The notes under the pieces were generated by a model, which was not told where the DNA came from, ran no database searches, and saw only the letters and a list, made by a program, of their open reading frames with translations. Below, piece after piece: positions 8,992-17,366 of a stretch of DNA of 54,696 bases; the stretch's first letter is position 1; every line of letters begins with the position of its first letter. Origin of the DNA: Streptomyces phaeoluteigriseus (GTDB taxonomy: Bacteria > Actinomycetota > Actinomycetes > Streptomycetales > Streptomycetaceae); assembly GCF_001896135.2 (NCBI RefSeq), contig NZ_MPOH02000015.1:429620-484315 (forward strand). The letters are read 5' to 3'. The position numbers were made by a program, and so were the translations under genes.

Positions 8992-9837
8992 TCAGCCGGA
9001 GGTGACCGGGAGGACCGAGCCCTGGTACTTGTCCTCGATGAACTTCTTCACCTCGGCGGAGGTGAGGAGCCGTACGAGCTTGCGGACCCGCGGGTCGTCC
9101 TCGTCGCCGCGCCTGACGGCGAGGAGGTTGGCGTAGGGGTTGTCCTTCGCCGACTCCAGGAGGACGGCGTCCTTCGTGGGGCTGAGGCCCGCGTCCTGGG
9201 CGTAGTTGTTGTTGATGACCGCGGCGGCCACGTCGTCGAGCGAGCGGGGCAGCTGGGCGGGCTCCAGCTCCTTGAACTCGAGGTTCTTCGGGTTCTCGCT
9301 GATGTCCGCGGGGGACGCGTCCGCTCCGGCGTCCGCCTCGAGCGTGATGACGCCCTGGGACGCGAGGAGCTTGAGGGCGCGGCCCTCGTTGGTGGTGTCG
9401 GCGGGTACGGCGACGGTGGCTCCGTCGGCGAGGTCGCGGACGTCATCGACCTTCTTGGAGTAGACGCCCATGGGCGGCAGGTAGGCCTTGACGACCGACA
9501 CCAGGTCGGTGCCCTGTGCCTTGTTGAAGTCGTCCAGGTAGGGCTGGTTCTGGTACAGGTTCGCGTCGAGCGAGCCTTCCTGGAGCGCGGTGTTCGGCAG
9601 GACGTAGTCCGTGAACTCCTTGATCTCCAGGTCGAGGCCTGCCTGCGCGGCGAGTTCGTCCTTGATGTACGTCAGGACTTCGCCGGCCGGGACAGCGGTG
9701 GCGCCGACGACGAGCGTGTCGTCGGCGCCACCGCCGTCACCGGAGCCGGAGCCCGAGCCGGAGCCCGAACCCGAGCCGCAGGCGGCGAGCACGAGGCTCA
9801 GGGCCAGGGCCGACCCGGCGACGAGGGTCTTGCGCAT
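8992..9837 (-). CDS. metQ: methionine ABC transporter substrate-binding lipoprotein (NlpA/MetQ family), copy 1
   Basis: A 281-residue lipoprotein. The signal peptide ends in a lipobox (LAAC at about residues 17-20) followed by a Gly-Ser spacer (GSGSG repeats) and a mature NlpA-type domain. It binds methionine or a related amino acid outside the membrane and hands it to the MetI permease. Motifs shared with copy 2 include the EFTDYVLPNTALQEGS and NQPYLDDFN segments. It is the last gene of the metN-metI-metQ-metQ series, 27 bases after copy 2. The final residues (EVKKFIEDKYQGSVLP) also match copy 2, which shows a tandem duplication. Substrate divergence between the copies is possible. Confidence 0.9.
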   Translation of the reverse strand: MRKTLVAGSALALSLVLAACGSGSGSGSGSGSGDGGGADDTLVVGATAVPAGEVLTYIKDELAAQAGLDLEIKEFTDYVLPNTALQEGSLDANLYQNQPYLDDFNKAQGTDLVSVVKAYLPPMGVYSKKVDDVRDLADGATVAVPADTTNEGRALKLLASQGVITLEADAGADASPADISENPKNLEFKELEPAQLPRSLDDVAAAVINNNYAQDAGLSPTKDAVLLESAKDNPYANLLAVRRGDEDDPRVRKLVRLLTSAEVKKFIEDKYQGSVLPVTSG

Positions 9838-9864
9838 GCTGCTCTCCCCCGTGGGGTCGGCGCC

Positions 9865-10701
9865 TCAGAAGGACGCGATGACGGAGCCGGCGTACTTGTC
9901 CTCGATGAACTTCTTGACCTCGGGGGAGGTGAGGAGCTTCGCGAGCTTCTTCACGCGCGGGTCGTCCTCGTTGCCCTCCTTGACGGCGAGGAAGTTGCCG
10001 TACGGGTTGTCCGTGGCGGACTCCAGGACGAGGGCGTCCTTCGAGGGCTTGAGGTCGGCCTCGATGGCGTAGTTGCCGTTGATGACGGCGGCGTCCACGT
10101 CGTCCAGGGAGCGCGGGGTCTGCGCCGCCTCCAGCTCCTTGAACTTGAGGTTCTTCGGGTTCTCGCTGATGTCGGCCGGGGTCGCCGAGTTGCCCGCGCC
10201 CTTCTTGAGCGTGATGAGGCCGTTCGCGGCGAGCAGCTTCAGGGCGCGCGCCTCGTTGACGGTGTCGTTCGGGACGGCGACGGTCGCGCCGCTCTTGAGG
10301 TCGTCGACGCTCTTGAACTTGTGGGAGTAGAGGCCGAGCGGCTCCAGGTGGACCGTGACGACGGGCACGACGTGGGTGCCGTTCTTCTGGTTGAAGTCGT
10401 CGAGGTAGGGCTGGTTCTGGAAGTAGTTGGCGTCCACCGAGCCGTCCTCGGTCGCCGTGTTCGGCGTGACGTAGTCGGTGAACTCCTTGACCTCCAGGTC
10501 GAGGCCCGCGTCCTCGGCCAGGTTGTCCTTCACGAAGGTGAGGATCTCGGCGTGCGGGACGGGGCTGGCGGCGACGACCAGCGGTCCGCTGGTGTCGGCC
10601 GCGGCGGACCCGGAGTCCTTGTCCGAGCCGCATGCGCCGAGCCCGAGGGTGAGGGCTCCGGCGGCGAGGACGGCGGTGGTGATTTTGGCGGTGTTACGCA
10701 C
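9865..10701 (-). CDS. metQ: methionine ABC transporter substrate-binding lipoprotein (NlpA/MetQ family), copy 2
   Basis: A 278-residue lipoprotein with a signal peptide and lipobox LGAC at about residues 21-24, then an acidic-Ser linker and an NlpA domain (DLEVKEFTDYVTPNTATEDG, YFQNQPYLDDFNQKNG). It sits directly downstream of metI with an 80-base gap and is the more promoter-proximal of two paralogues. Many blocks are identical between the copies, for example ISENPKNLKFKELEAAQ versus ISENPKNLEFKELEPAQ. The N-terminal halves of the mature domains and the linkers differ. Exported binding protein of the D-methionine/L-methionine type importer. Confidence 0.9.
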   Translation of the reverse strand: MRNTAKITTAVLAAGALTLGLGACGSDKDSGSAAADTSGPLVVAASPVPHAEILTFVKDNLAEDAGLDLEVKEFTDYVTPNTATEDGSVDANYFQNQPYLDDFNQKNGTHVVPVVTVHLEPLGLYSHKFKSVDDLKSGATVAVPNDTVNEARALKLLAANGLITLKKGAGNSATPADISENPKNLKFKELEAAQTPRSLDDVDAAVINGNYAIEADLKPSKDALVLESATDNPYGNFLAVKEGNEDDPRVKKLAKLLTSPEVKKFIEDKYAGSVIASF

Positions 10702-10781
10702 GAAAAGTGCCTTTCCTGAGGTGATACGTCCCCGCTGTGGGTGTGCGGGGAGAACTGAGGGGGCGGTGGGTGGGGTCCGGT

Positions 10782-11525
10782 TCAGCTCTTCTTCACGGCG
10801 TCGGTGGCGACCGTGCCGGGGAAGATTCCGCTCAGCGGCCGGAAGAGGAGGACCGGGCCGCCCTTGCCGGTGCGCCGGTGCAGGGAGCGGGCCGCGAGGT
10901 CACCGCCGAACTGGAGCAGGGAGATGACGACGGCCAGGATGGCGACGGTGGTCCACATCAGGCCCGTCTCGAAGCGCTGGTAGCCGTAGCGGATCGCGAT
11001 GTCGCCCAGGCCGCCCGCGCCGACGGTGCCCGCCATCGCGGAGTAGCCGATCAGGGCGACGACGGTGGTGGTGGCGCCGGAGATCAGGGACGGCAGCGCC
11101 TCGGGGACGAGCACGCTGCGGACGATCTTCCAGGTGCTGCCGCCCATGGACTGCACGGCTTCCACCAGCCCGCCGTCCACCTCGCGGACGGACATCTCCA
11201 CGAGGCGCGCGAAGAAGGGGATCGCCCCGATGGCCAACGGCACGATGGCGGCCTCGCGGCCGATGGTCGTTCCGGTCACCCAGCGGGTGAAGGTCATCAG
11301 CGCGACCATCAGGATGATGAACGGCATCGAGCGGGCGATGTTCACGACCTGCCCGATCACCTTGTTGGCGACGACGTTCTGCAGCAGGCCGCCCCGGTCG
11401 GTGAGGACGAGGAGGATGCCGAGCGGAAGGCCGCCGGCGACGGCGATGAGCGTGGACCAGCCGACCATGTAGAAGGTGTCCCAACACGCCTGCTCCAGCA
11501 GGGGCTGCATCTCGGACCAGGTCAC
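10782..11525 (-). CDS. metI: methionine ABC transporter permease
   Basis: A 247-residue integral membrane protein with five or six hydrophobic segments and the cytoplasmic EAA loop (VEAVQSMGGSTWKIVRSVLVPEALPSLISG), which docks on the ATPase. It forms the membrane channel of the MetNIQ importer. It starts with GTG at 11525, overlapping the metN stop by four bases (GTGA), the usual sign of translational coupling. Length is slightly above the family norm because of a C-terminal tail after LQFGGDLAARSLHRRTG. Confidence 0.92.
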   Translation of the reverse strand: MTWSEMQPLLEQACWDTFYMVGWSTLIAVAGGLPLGILLVLTDRGGLLQNVVANKVIGQVVNIARSMPFIILMVALMTFTRWVTGTTIGREAAIVPLAIGAIPFFARLVEMSVREVDGGLVEAVQSMGGSTWKIVRSVLVPEALPSLISGATTTVVALIGYSAMAGTVGAGGLGDIAIRYGYQRFETGLMWTTVAILAVVISLLQFGGDLAARSLHRRTGKGGPVLLFRPLSGIFPGTVATDAVKKS

Positions 11526-12573
11526 TTGGCACCATCCTTCACCAGCGGGGACCGCTCGGCGGCGGCGCCCGGCACGTCGATCTGAAGACCCTGTTCGCGC
11601 AGGAAGCCGATCGGCACCACGTTGTCCTCGTAGCGGCCGGGCAGTTCGATGCGCATCCGGCGACCTGGAGGCCGCCGACGGTGTCGATGGCCGCGCCCAG
11701 GATCGAGATGTCGATGTTGTAGGTGCGCGACAACTGGGAGATGACCGGCTGGGTCGCGGCCTCGCCCTGGAAGGTGACGTCGAGGACGGTCCGGTCGTCG
11801 CCGGTCGGCTCGCCGCCCACCGGGAAGAGCGCGGCGGCCAGTTCGGAGCCGGGGGTGGCGAGCAGCTCGCTGACCGTGCCGGACTCGACGACGCGGCCCC
11901 GCTCCATCAGCGCGGCGGAGTCGCAGATCGACTTCACCACGCCCATCTCGTGGGTGATGAGCAGGACCGTCAGACCCAGCTGGCGGTTCAGGTCGCGCAG
12001 CAGCTGGAGGATCGAGCGGGTGGTCTCCGGGTCGAGCGCGCTGGTCGCCTCGTCGGAGAGCAGCACCTTGGGGTCGCCGGCGAGGGCGCGGGCGATGCCG
12101 ACGCGCTGCTTCTGACCGCCGGAGAGCTGGGCGGGGTAGGCGCCCGCCTTGTCGGCGAGGCCGACGAGGTCGAGCAGTTCGAGCGCCTTGCGGGAGCGTT
12201 CCTTCCCCGACCTGCCGAGGATCTCCAGCGGCAGCTCGACGTTGTCCTGCACGGTCCGCGACGACAGCAGGTTGAAGTGCTGGAAGACCATGCCGATACG
12301 GCTGCGCGCCTCGCGGAGTTCCCGGCCCGCACGCGGGCCGCGGCCGGCGATGGCGGTGAGGTCCTGGCCGGCGACGGTGACCGTGCCGGAGGTGGGGCGT
12401 TCCAGGAGGTTGATGCAGCGGATCAGCGAGGACTTGCCGGCGCCGGACTGGCCGATGACGCCGTACACCTCGCCTTCGCGGACGTGCAGATCGACGCCGT
12501 CGAGGGCGGTGACCTCACGGCCGCGCGAGCGGTCGGCCCGATAGATCTTGGTCAGGCCCGTGGTGGTGATCAC
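11522..12573 (-). CDS. metN: methionine ABC transporter ATP-binding protein, frameshifted near the C-terminus
   Basis: The repaired protein has 350 residues. Visible motifs are Walker A (GQSGAGKSS), the signature LSGGQKQRVGIARAL, the Walker B-like LLSDEATSALDPET and the switch segment LLITHEMGVV. A C-terminal NIL-type regulatory domain follows (about 260-350). In related transporters that domain binds methionine and inhibits uptake. The frame breaks at about 11661, inside this domain: GGLQV should continue as GRMRIELPGRYED and does so one base away (GTCGCCGG in place of GTCGGCCGG). 1052 bases plus one is 351 codons and ends exactly at the TGA that overlaps metI. The GTG start at 12573 has only a weak GACGG-type ribosome site. 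First structural gene of the operon. Confidence 0.88.
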
Positions 12574-12779
12574 GTGGGTTTTCCGTCACTGTCGAGTGCG
12601 CGGGCGTGGGTGTGCCCGGCACGGGTGCATTCGGTCAGGACGCGACACGGTTCTCGCGGTGGCGATGGAACCGGGGGGAGAACATGTGCGCGGGCGGCGT
12701 CTCGTCACGTACTCGGGGCGTACGGACGTGCCACGGCGTCTCGCTTCGGGGCGCGAGCTCTGGGTGGTGCGGGGGCCCT
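12574..12779 (-). promoter_or_regulatory. structured 5' leader between the leader peptide and metN (putative attenuator)
   Basis: About 206 transcribed bases separate the leader-peptide stop from metN and contain several self-complementary elements. These are CTCGC...GCGAG (12740-12757), CGTAC...GTACG with an outer GTC/GAC extension (12704-12727) and CGGTTC...GAACCG (12648-12673). The layout resembles a translation-coupled attenuation leader. Which structures exclude each other was not computed. Confidence 0.45.
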
Positions 12780-12866
12780 CTAGAAGGCGCACATTCGACA
12801 CATACAACGAGCACCGGGCGTCAGGGTCGCCTCGGTCGCAAAGGTGCGGCTGCTCGTCGTGGTCAT
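12780..12866 (-). CDS. Cys/Met-rich leader peptide upstream of metNIQQ
   Basis: A 28-codon frame starts at ATG 12866 (MTTTSSRTFATEATL...) and ends with the unusual tail RCMCRMCAF directly before a TAG. Three Cys and two Met codons fall within the last eight sense codons, just ahead of a structured leader and a methionine transporter operon. There is no Shine-Dalgarno sequence, but a good -35/-10 pair places the transcript start at or within a base or two of the ATG, so translation is probably leaderless. The codons before the tail are rich in Thr, Ser and Ala and appear to be filler. I infer that ribosome stalling at the Cys/Met codons under sulfur amino acid shortage controls the downstream genes. 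Short Cys-rich leaderless peptides of this kind are known upstream of sulfur genes in other actinobacteria. Confidence 0.65.
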   Translation of the reverse strand: MTTTSSRTFATEATLTPGARCMCRMCAF

Positions 12867-12870
12867 GCGA

Positions 12871-12899
12871 TCAGTAAAGCAGACCCACGGTCCTGACAA
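12871..12899 (-). promoter_or_regulatory. promoter of the met leader (TTGTCA-N17-TACTGA)
   Basis: On the minus strand the -35 TTGTCA (12894-12899) and -10 TACTGA (12871-12876) are separated by exactly 17 bases. Only four bases lie between the -10 and the ATG of the leader peptide, which predicts a leaderless transcript. Confidence 0.6.
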
Positions 12900-13131
12900 C
12901 GCCGATCCGTCCACATGGCGGACAGCCGTGGACAGTGCGCGCACGCATACGGAAGACCGTGTTCCTCCGCCGGTGACCAGTGCGGACAAGGCTGACGGGT
13001 CTTCATCGCGGGGTGGTGCCGGGTGCACGGGCGGGGTGGGTTGTGGCCAACGCCACGGTCGTCGTCCGAGCGCCTCCCCGCGGCTCGGGCCCGGCCGCGG
13101 AGGGTCCATACGGCCGTAATAAGGTCACTGC

Positions 13132-13491
13132 ATGCTTGATGTCCTGACGCTGGTGACCGGTGTCGCCGCACTGCTGCTGGCCGCCTGGTGCGGTTGGGCG
13201 GCCTACCGTGACCAGCCGACGAAGGACTGGCACTTCATCGGGATGGCCGTGGTCTCGGTGCTGGCGCTGGTCCAGCTGGTCGTCGGGATCGTGCACGTGG
13301 CGCGGGGCGAGGAGCCGGCGCAGGGCACGACGATCTTCGTGGCGTACCTGCTGGGCGCGTTCTCGTGCGTTCCGGCGGCGGGGTTCATGTCCCTGGGCGA
13401 GCGGACCCGGTGGGGTTCGGTGACCGTCGCGGCGGGCGGGGTCGTCCTCGCCGTCCTTCAGGTGCGGCTCCATGACATCTGGGGAGGCTGA
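13132..13491 (+). CDS. small integral membrane protein, 119 aa
   Basis: A 119-residue protein with four predicted membrane segments: residues about 5-24, 36-55, 68-88 and 95-112. Short charged loops lie between them (YRDQPTKDW, HVARGEEPAQ). No catalytic motif or known family is recognised. It heads a two-gene + strand unit with the membrane gene that follows, separated from it by a single base. An AT-richer stretch (TAATAAGG) just before the ATG may be a promoter element. The 265 bases between this gene and the divergent met leader hold nothing else recognisable. Confidence 0.75.
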   Translation: MLDVLTLVTGVAALLLAAWCGWAAYRDQPTKDWHFIGMAVVSVLALVQLVVGIVHVARGEEPAQGTTIFVAYLLGAFSCVPAAGFMSLGERTRWGSVTVAAGGVVLAVLQVRLHDIWGG

Positions 13492-13492
13492 G

Positions 13493-13912
13493 GTGACGGC
13501 CGTGGAGGAGAAGCCGGCGCGGCTGATCGGCGGGCCCGGCCTGCTGCTGGTCTGGTTCTACGGCGTGATGGTGGTCGGCGCGGTGTCGCGCTCGGCGTAT
13601 CAGATCGCGACGGAGTTCGACCGGGCGCCGCTCGCGTACTCGCTGTCCGCGGTGGCCGGTCTGGTGTACGGCTTCATCACGTACTCGCTGGTGCGGGGCG
13701 GGGAGACGGCACGCAGGGCGGCGCAGGTGTGCTGCGCCGCCGAGCTGGCGGGTGTGCTGGTCGTGGGCACCTGGACCCTGGTGGACCGTGACGCCTTCCC
13801 GGACTCGACCGTGTGGTCGGACTACGGGATGGGGTACGTGTTCATCCCCGTGCTGCTGCCCCTGACCGCTCTCTTCTGGTTGCGGAAGGCGCGTGCGCGG
13901 CAGGCCGGCTGA
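13493..13912 (+). CDS. small integral membrane protein, 139 aa
   Basis: Predicted to start at GTG 13493, one base after the previous stop and six bases after GGGAGG; an in-frame ATG at 13472 would overlap the upstream gene. The 139 residues contain four membrane segments (around LLLVWFYGVMVVGAV, YSLSAVAGLVYGFIT, AAELAGVLVVGTWTLV and GYVFIPVLLPLTALF) and end in a basic tail. No family function is recognised. The tight spacing implies co-translation with the 119-residue partner, so the two may form a complex. Confidence 0.75.
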   Translation: MTAVEEKPARLIGGPGLLLVWFYGVMVVGAVSRSAYQIATEFDRAPLAYSLSAVAGLVYGFITYSLVRGGETARRAAQVCCAAELAGVLVVGTWTLVDRDAFPDSTVWSDYGMGYVFIPVLLPLTALFWLRKARARQAG

Positions 13913-13924
13913 GCCCGGCGTCGC

Positions 13925-14422
13925 TCAGGCCGTGGTGGCGAACTCGTCGGCCGGCTTCTCCAGGACGATCATCGGGACGCCGTCCGAGCCCTGGGACGTG
14001 CCCACCGTCCGGTAGCCGACGCGACGGTACAGGCGGAGGTTGCCCTCGCTGCGATGGCCGGTGAAGAGACGGAACTTGGTGGCACCGCGCTCCCCGGCCA
14101 GCGCCGACTCGGCCGCCCGCAGCAGCCTCGCGCCGATGCCGTGGCCCTGGAGGCGGGGGTGGACGCAGAGCCTGCCGATGGAGGCCGCGCCGTCCTCGGT
14201 GACCGTGCCGCGGACCGAGCCGACGACCTCCTCGCCCAGCCGCGCCACGTAGACGCAGTCGGAGGCCAGCTCCTGCCGGACGGAGTCCAGGGTCTGGACC
14301 AGGGGGGCGATGCGGTAGTTGCCGTACAGCGCCGCCTCGCCCTGGAAGCACAGGTACTGAAGCCTGAAGATCTGCTCGGCATCCTGCTCGGTCGCCACCG
14401 AGATGGTCACGCTCATGCCCAT
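13925..14422 (-). CDS. GNAT family N-acetyltransferase
   Basis: A 165-residue acetyltransferase. The acetyl-CoA binding core is the segment VHPRLQGHGIGARLLRAAE (the R/Q-x-x-G-x-G/A loop GHGIGA), with a preceding beta strand IGRLCV and a following FTGHRSEGNLRLYRRVGY typical of the fold. Substrate is unknown. ATG 14422 was chosen because GGGAGG lies nine bases upstream; starts at 14416 and 14443 are also possible. It converges on the small membrane protein gene with a 12-base gap and follows the sigma-like gene on the opposite side. Confidence 0.82.
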   Translation of the reverse strand: MGMSVTISVATEQDAEQIFRLQYLCFQGEAALYGNYRIAPLVQTLDSVRQELASDCVYVARLGEEVVGSVRGTVTEDGAASIGRLCVHPRLQGHGIGARLLRAAESALAGERGATKFRLFTGHRSEGNLRLYRRVGYRTVGTSQGSDGVPMIVLEKPADEFATTA

Positions 14423-14467
14423 ATGCGCACGCCTCCCGCTCACCTGATCGCCTGTGGTCCTACACTC

Positions 14468-15031
14468 CTATCCCCGCACTTCGCGGGCCGCAACCTCCGG
14501 CGGGAGCAGACGTCGCAGACATCCCAGACATCGGGAGCGTTCCGGTCCGACACTCCCCTGTGAGATACCCAACTCCCCCGCGATCTCGCGGTACGTGAGG
14601 TCCTCCGGCGACAGCAGGGCGTCCAGGAGCCGGGAGCACCGGGCGGGCAGCCGGTGGACGGCGTCGCGCAGCGCGCGGTGGCGGGCGGCGGTGAGGACGG
14701 TCTGTTCGGGACCCCGGTCGCCGTCCTCGGCCGGGTCGTCGCCGACGTACCCCCGTTCCCGCCGGGCCGTACGGCGGTTGCGGCGGGACTCGGCCCGGAC
14801 GGCGCGGCGCAGCCAGCCCTGCGGGTCGACGGGCGGGTTGTCGGTGGCGAGGTGTTCCAGGAGGCGCAGCCAGACGGCCTGTTCGAGGTCGGCGGGCTCG
14901 GTTCCGGTGGCGTGCGCCTCGGCGTCGGCCTCCGCGGTGAGCAGCGGGCGCAGGGCGGCGAGCATGTCGTACGTCATGTGCGGCACGACGCGGCCGCCCG
15001 GCGGTGAGTTGCCCGGGCGGCCGGTTGTCAC
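14468..15031 (-). CDS. RNA polymerase sigma-70 family (ECF-like) sigma factor
   Basis: A 187-residue protein with a helical N-terminal region 2-like part (DLEQAVWLRLLEHLATDNPPV, GWLRRAVRAESRRNRR) and a clear C-terminal region 4 helix-turn-helix (LPARCSRLLDALLSPEDLTYREIAGELGI, then SQGSVGPERSRCLGCLRRLL). It would direct RNA polymerase core to an alternative promoter set. There is no adjacent anti-sigma gene. The GTG start at 15031 is nine bases from the end of the phosphodiesterase gene, so it is likely co-transcribed with that exported enzyme. An internal ATG (MTYDML) is an alternative start. Confidence 0.75.
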   Translation of the reverse strand: MTTGRPGNSPPGGRVVPHMTYDMLAALRPLLTAEADAEAHATGTEPADLEQAVWLRLLEHLATDNPPVDPQGWLRRAVRAESRRNRRTARRERGYVGDDPAEDGDRGPEQTVLTAARHRALRDAVHRLPARCSRLLDALLSPEDLTYREIAGELGISQGSVGPERSRCLGCLRRLLPPEVAAREVRG

Positions 15032-15041
15032 CCCAACGGGG

Positions 15042-16222
15042 TCAGGAGCCGTTGACGAAGTCCTCGCGGGCGAGGCGGCCGGTGTCCGGCTGGTCGGTGA
15101 ACACGCCGTCGATGCCGGTGGCGAAGTACGCCTTGTAGGCGCCGAAGACGTCGCCGTAGGCGTCCGCGTCGGTGCCCCTGCGGAAGTTCGCGGGCAGGAA
15201 GGGGTTCTCGTTGCGCAGGGTGTACGGGTGCAGGATCAGGCCGGCCGCGTGGGCGTCCTTGACCAGGGTGGTCGGCGTGGTGAGGTTGCCGGCCGCGTCC
15301 TTGGGGACGACCAGGTCGAGGGTGGGGCCGATGCCCTGCGCGTAGCCGGCGATCTCCCGCAGCCCCTTGGCGGTGACCAGGTCGGCGACCGTGCGCGGGT
15401 CGCCGGTCTCGACGAAGTCCCAGGGGCGGGTGGTGGCACCGGAGAGCAGGACGACGAGCGGGTTCCCGACCATCTTGTTCAGGCGCTGGATGCTGGTCGG
15501 CTCGAAGGACTGGAGGATGACCGGCGCGTTCCTGCCGTCCTTGCCGTGCTTGCGGAGCAGCCTGGCGACGCGCTCCTCCAGGCTCAGGCCGAGCTTGCGG
15601 AAGTAGGTGGGGTGCTTCAGCTCGGGGTAGATCCAGACCTGCTTGCCGCGCTTGCGGGTCTGCTCGTCCTGCCACCTGAGGACTTCCTCGAAGGTGGGGA
15701 TCTCCCAGCGGCCGTTGTACAGGGTGTTGTGGGGGCGGTTGGCGGGGATGCGCTCGGTCGCGCGCAGCGTCTTCAGCTCGGCGAGGGTGAAGTCCTCGGT
15801 GAACCAGCCGGTGGTGGAGACGCCGTCGAGGACCTTGGTGGTCCTGCGGCCGGCGAACTCGGGGTGGCTCGCGACGTCCGTGGTGCCGCCGATCTCCGGT
15901 TCGTGGCGGCAGACGAGATGGCCGTCCTTGGTGGGGACGAGGTCGCCGGCCTCGACGATGTCGGCGCCGAGGTCGAGGGCGAGCTGATAGGCGCCGAAGG
16001 TGTGTTCGGGCCGGTAGCCGCTGGCGCCGCGGTGGCCGATGATCGTCGGCACGGGCAGGCTCTCGATGCCCTTGCCGCCACGCCGGGCCTCGGTGGCTCT
16101 CGCCGTGCCGGAGAGGCCCAGGGTCGTTCCGGCGGCGCCGATCGCGCGGCCGCTCCGAGGAACGCCCGCCGTCCGGTTCCGCTCGCCCGGGTGTTCGAGT
16201 GCTGCGACTCCTGTGTACCCAT
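15042..16222 (-). CDS. secreted glycerophosphodiester phosphodiesterase (GlpQ type), Tat signal, frameshifted
   Basis: The repaired length is 393 residues. It starts at ATG 16222 behind AGGAGG with a twin-arginine signal (TGRRAFLGAAAR). The catalytic domain then shows IIGHRGASGYRPEHTF, VPTKDGHLVCRHE and FTDQPDTG, the GDPD active-site pattern (His and Glu metal ligands). It hydrolyses glycerophosphodiesters to glycerol-3-phosphate and alcohol outside the cell, a phosphate or carbon scavenging role. The signal peptide and the mature domain are in different frames. The break is at about 16143-16155, and restoring one base gives ...GAAA-AIGAAGTTLGLSG. 1181 plus one is 394 codons. The mature enzyme is otherwise intact. 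Confidence 0.85.
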
Positions 16223-16627
16223 GAGGGTCCTCCTGCCATCGGCTCGTCCCGTGCGCGCCGATCGTAGGTGCGTGGACATGACGGCCGGGAGACCTCGATC
16301 CGAACACGCGGGTGACGGTGGATGGCGTGTATCGCACGACGATATGACGGGGCGTCCGATTCGGCGGCGCGGAGCGGGGTAGCCGATCGGTACCGGCCGC
16401 GGCCGTGCCCGGCCGGCCGCGCGGAGCAGGTGCGGGACGCACGGCCCCTTCGGGTCGCGCCGGCCGCCACCACGTTCCGCCCGTGTGTCGGGCCCGCGAC
16501 GGACCGGCCGTACGGGTAAACGTAGGTCAATAGTGCGTAAGACCTCGGTGAACCCGATGTGCGCCGCCCCCGGCGGCGCGAGTATCGTCCTCACCTGCAC
16601 ATACTCATACCGCTATCGGAGGGCCCG
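16223..16627. other. intergenic region between divergent phosphodiesterase and acyltransferase genes
   Basis: These 405 bases separate two divergent genes and should hold both promoters. I see no convincing additional gene. Several GC-rich inverted repeats (around GGCCGGCCGCGC, 16410-16425) are unremarkable. The GGAGGG ribosome site of the acyltransferase is at 16618-16623. Confidence 0.5.
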
Positions 16628-17299
16628 TTGTCCCGCTTCGCGCTCATCAAGGCAGTGCTCGGACCGGTCATGCGCCTGATGTTCCGACCCCGGGTCGAAG
16701 GCGTGGAGCACATCCCGGGCGACGGTCCGGTCATCCTGGCCGGCAACCACCTCACCTTCATCGACTCGATGATCCTTCCGCTGGTCTGCGACCGGCAGGT
16801 CTTCTTCATCGGCAAGGACGAGTACGTCACCGGCAAGGGCCTCAAGGGCCGGCTGATGGCCTGGTTCTTCATCGGTGTCGGCATGATCCCCGTCGACCGC
16901 GACGGCGGCAAGGGCGGGGTCGCCGCCCTGATGACCGGGCGCCGGATCCTGGAGGAGGGCCGGGTCTTCGGGATCTACCCCGAGGGCACGCGGTCCCCCG
17001 ACGGGCGGTTGTACCGGGGCCGTACGGGCATCGCCCGTCTCACCCTGATGACCGGCGCGCCCGTGGTGCCCTTCGCGATGATCGGCACGGACAAGATCCA
17101 GCCGGGCGGCTCGGGGATGCCCCGCCCCTCGCAGGTGACGGTCCGCTTCGGTGAGGCGATGGAGTTCTCCCGGTACGAGGGGATGGACCGGGACCGGTAC
17201 GTACTGCGGGCGGTGACGGATTCCGTGATGACCGAGGTCATGCGACTGTCCGGACAGGAGTACGTGGACATGTACGCGACCAAGGCGAAGGCCGCGTAG
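16628..17299 (+). CDS. 1-acyl-sn-glycerol-3-phosphate acyltransferase (PlsC family)
   Basis: A 223-residue protein with a TTG start at 16628, chosen because GGAGGG lies four bases upstream and the family sequence begins there (SRFALIKAVLGPVMRLM). Acyltransferase block I is NHLTFID (NHxxxxD, catalytic His/Asp). Block III is FGIYPEGTRSPDG, and MIPVDRDGGKGG lies between them. The family moves an acyl chain to the sn-2 position of lysophosphatidate at the inner face of the membrane; other acyl acceptors are possible in this family. It is a single-gene unit ending in a strong hairpin shared with the convergent MFS gene. Confidence 0.88.
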   Translation: MSRFALIKAVLGPVMRLMFRPRVEGVEHIPGDGPVILAGNHLTFIDSMILPLVCDRQVFFIGKDEYVTGKGLKGRLMAWFFIGVGMIPVDRDGGKGGVAALMTGRRILEEGRVFGIYPEGTRSPDGRLYRGRTGIARLTLMTGAPVVPFAMIGTDKIQPGGSGMPRPSQVTVRFGEAMEFSRYEGMDRDRYVLRAVTDSVMTEVMRLSGQEYVDMYATKAKAA

Positions 17300-17322
17300 G
17301 TCTCCGGCGGGGACGGTCGGAC

Positions 17323-17357
17323 GGCCGGGGGGCGCGCCGTGGTCGTGCCCCCCGGCC
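17323..17357. terminator. bidirectional hairpin terminator
   Basis: A perfect 11-bp stem GGCCGGGGGGC / GCCCCCCGGCC with a 13-base loop lies between the convergent acyltransferase (+) and MFS (-) stops. It could serve both. Confidence 0.7.
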
Positions 17358-17366
17358 TCGTCACCC

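Noticed and set aside
9721..9780. GC-rich short repeat at the start of the first metQ considered as a mobile or regulatory repeat.
   Set aside because: It encodes the Gly-Ser linker after the lipobox, a normal feature of lipoproteins.
13132..13912. The two adjacent small membrane proteins considered as a novel toxin/immunity or transport system.
   Set aside because: Only hydrophobic helices are visible, with no family link, secretion signal or neighbour supporting a defined function.
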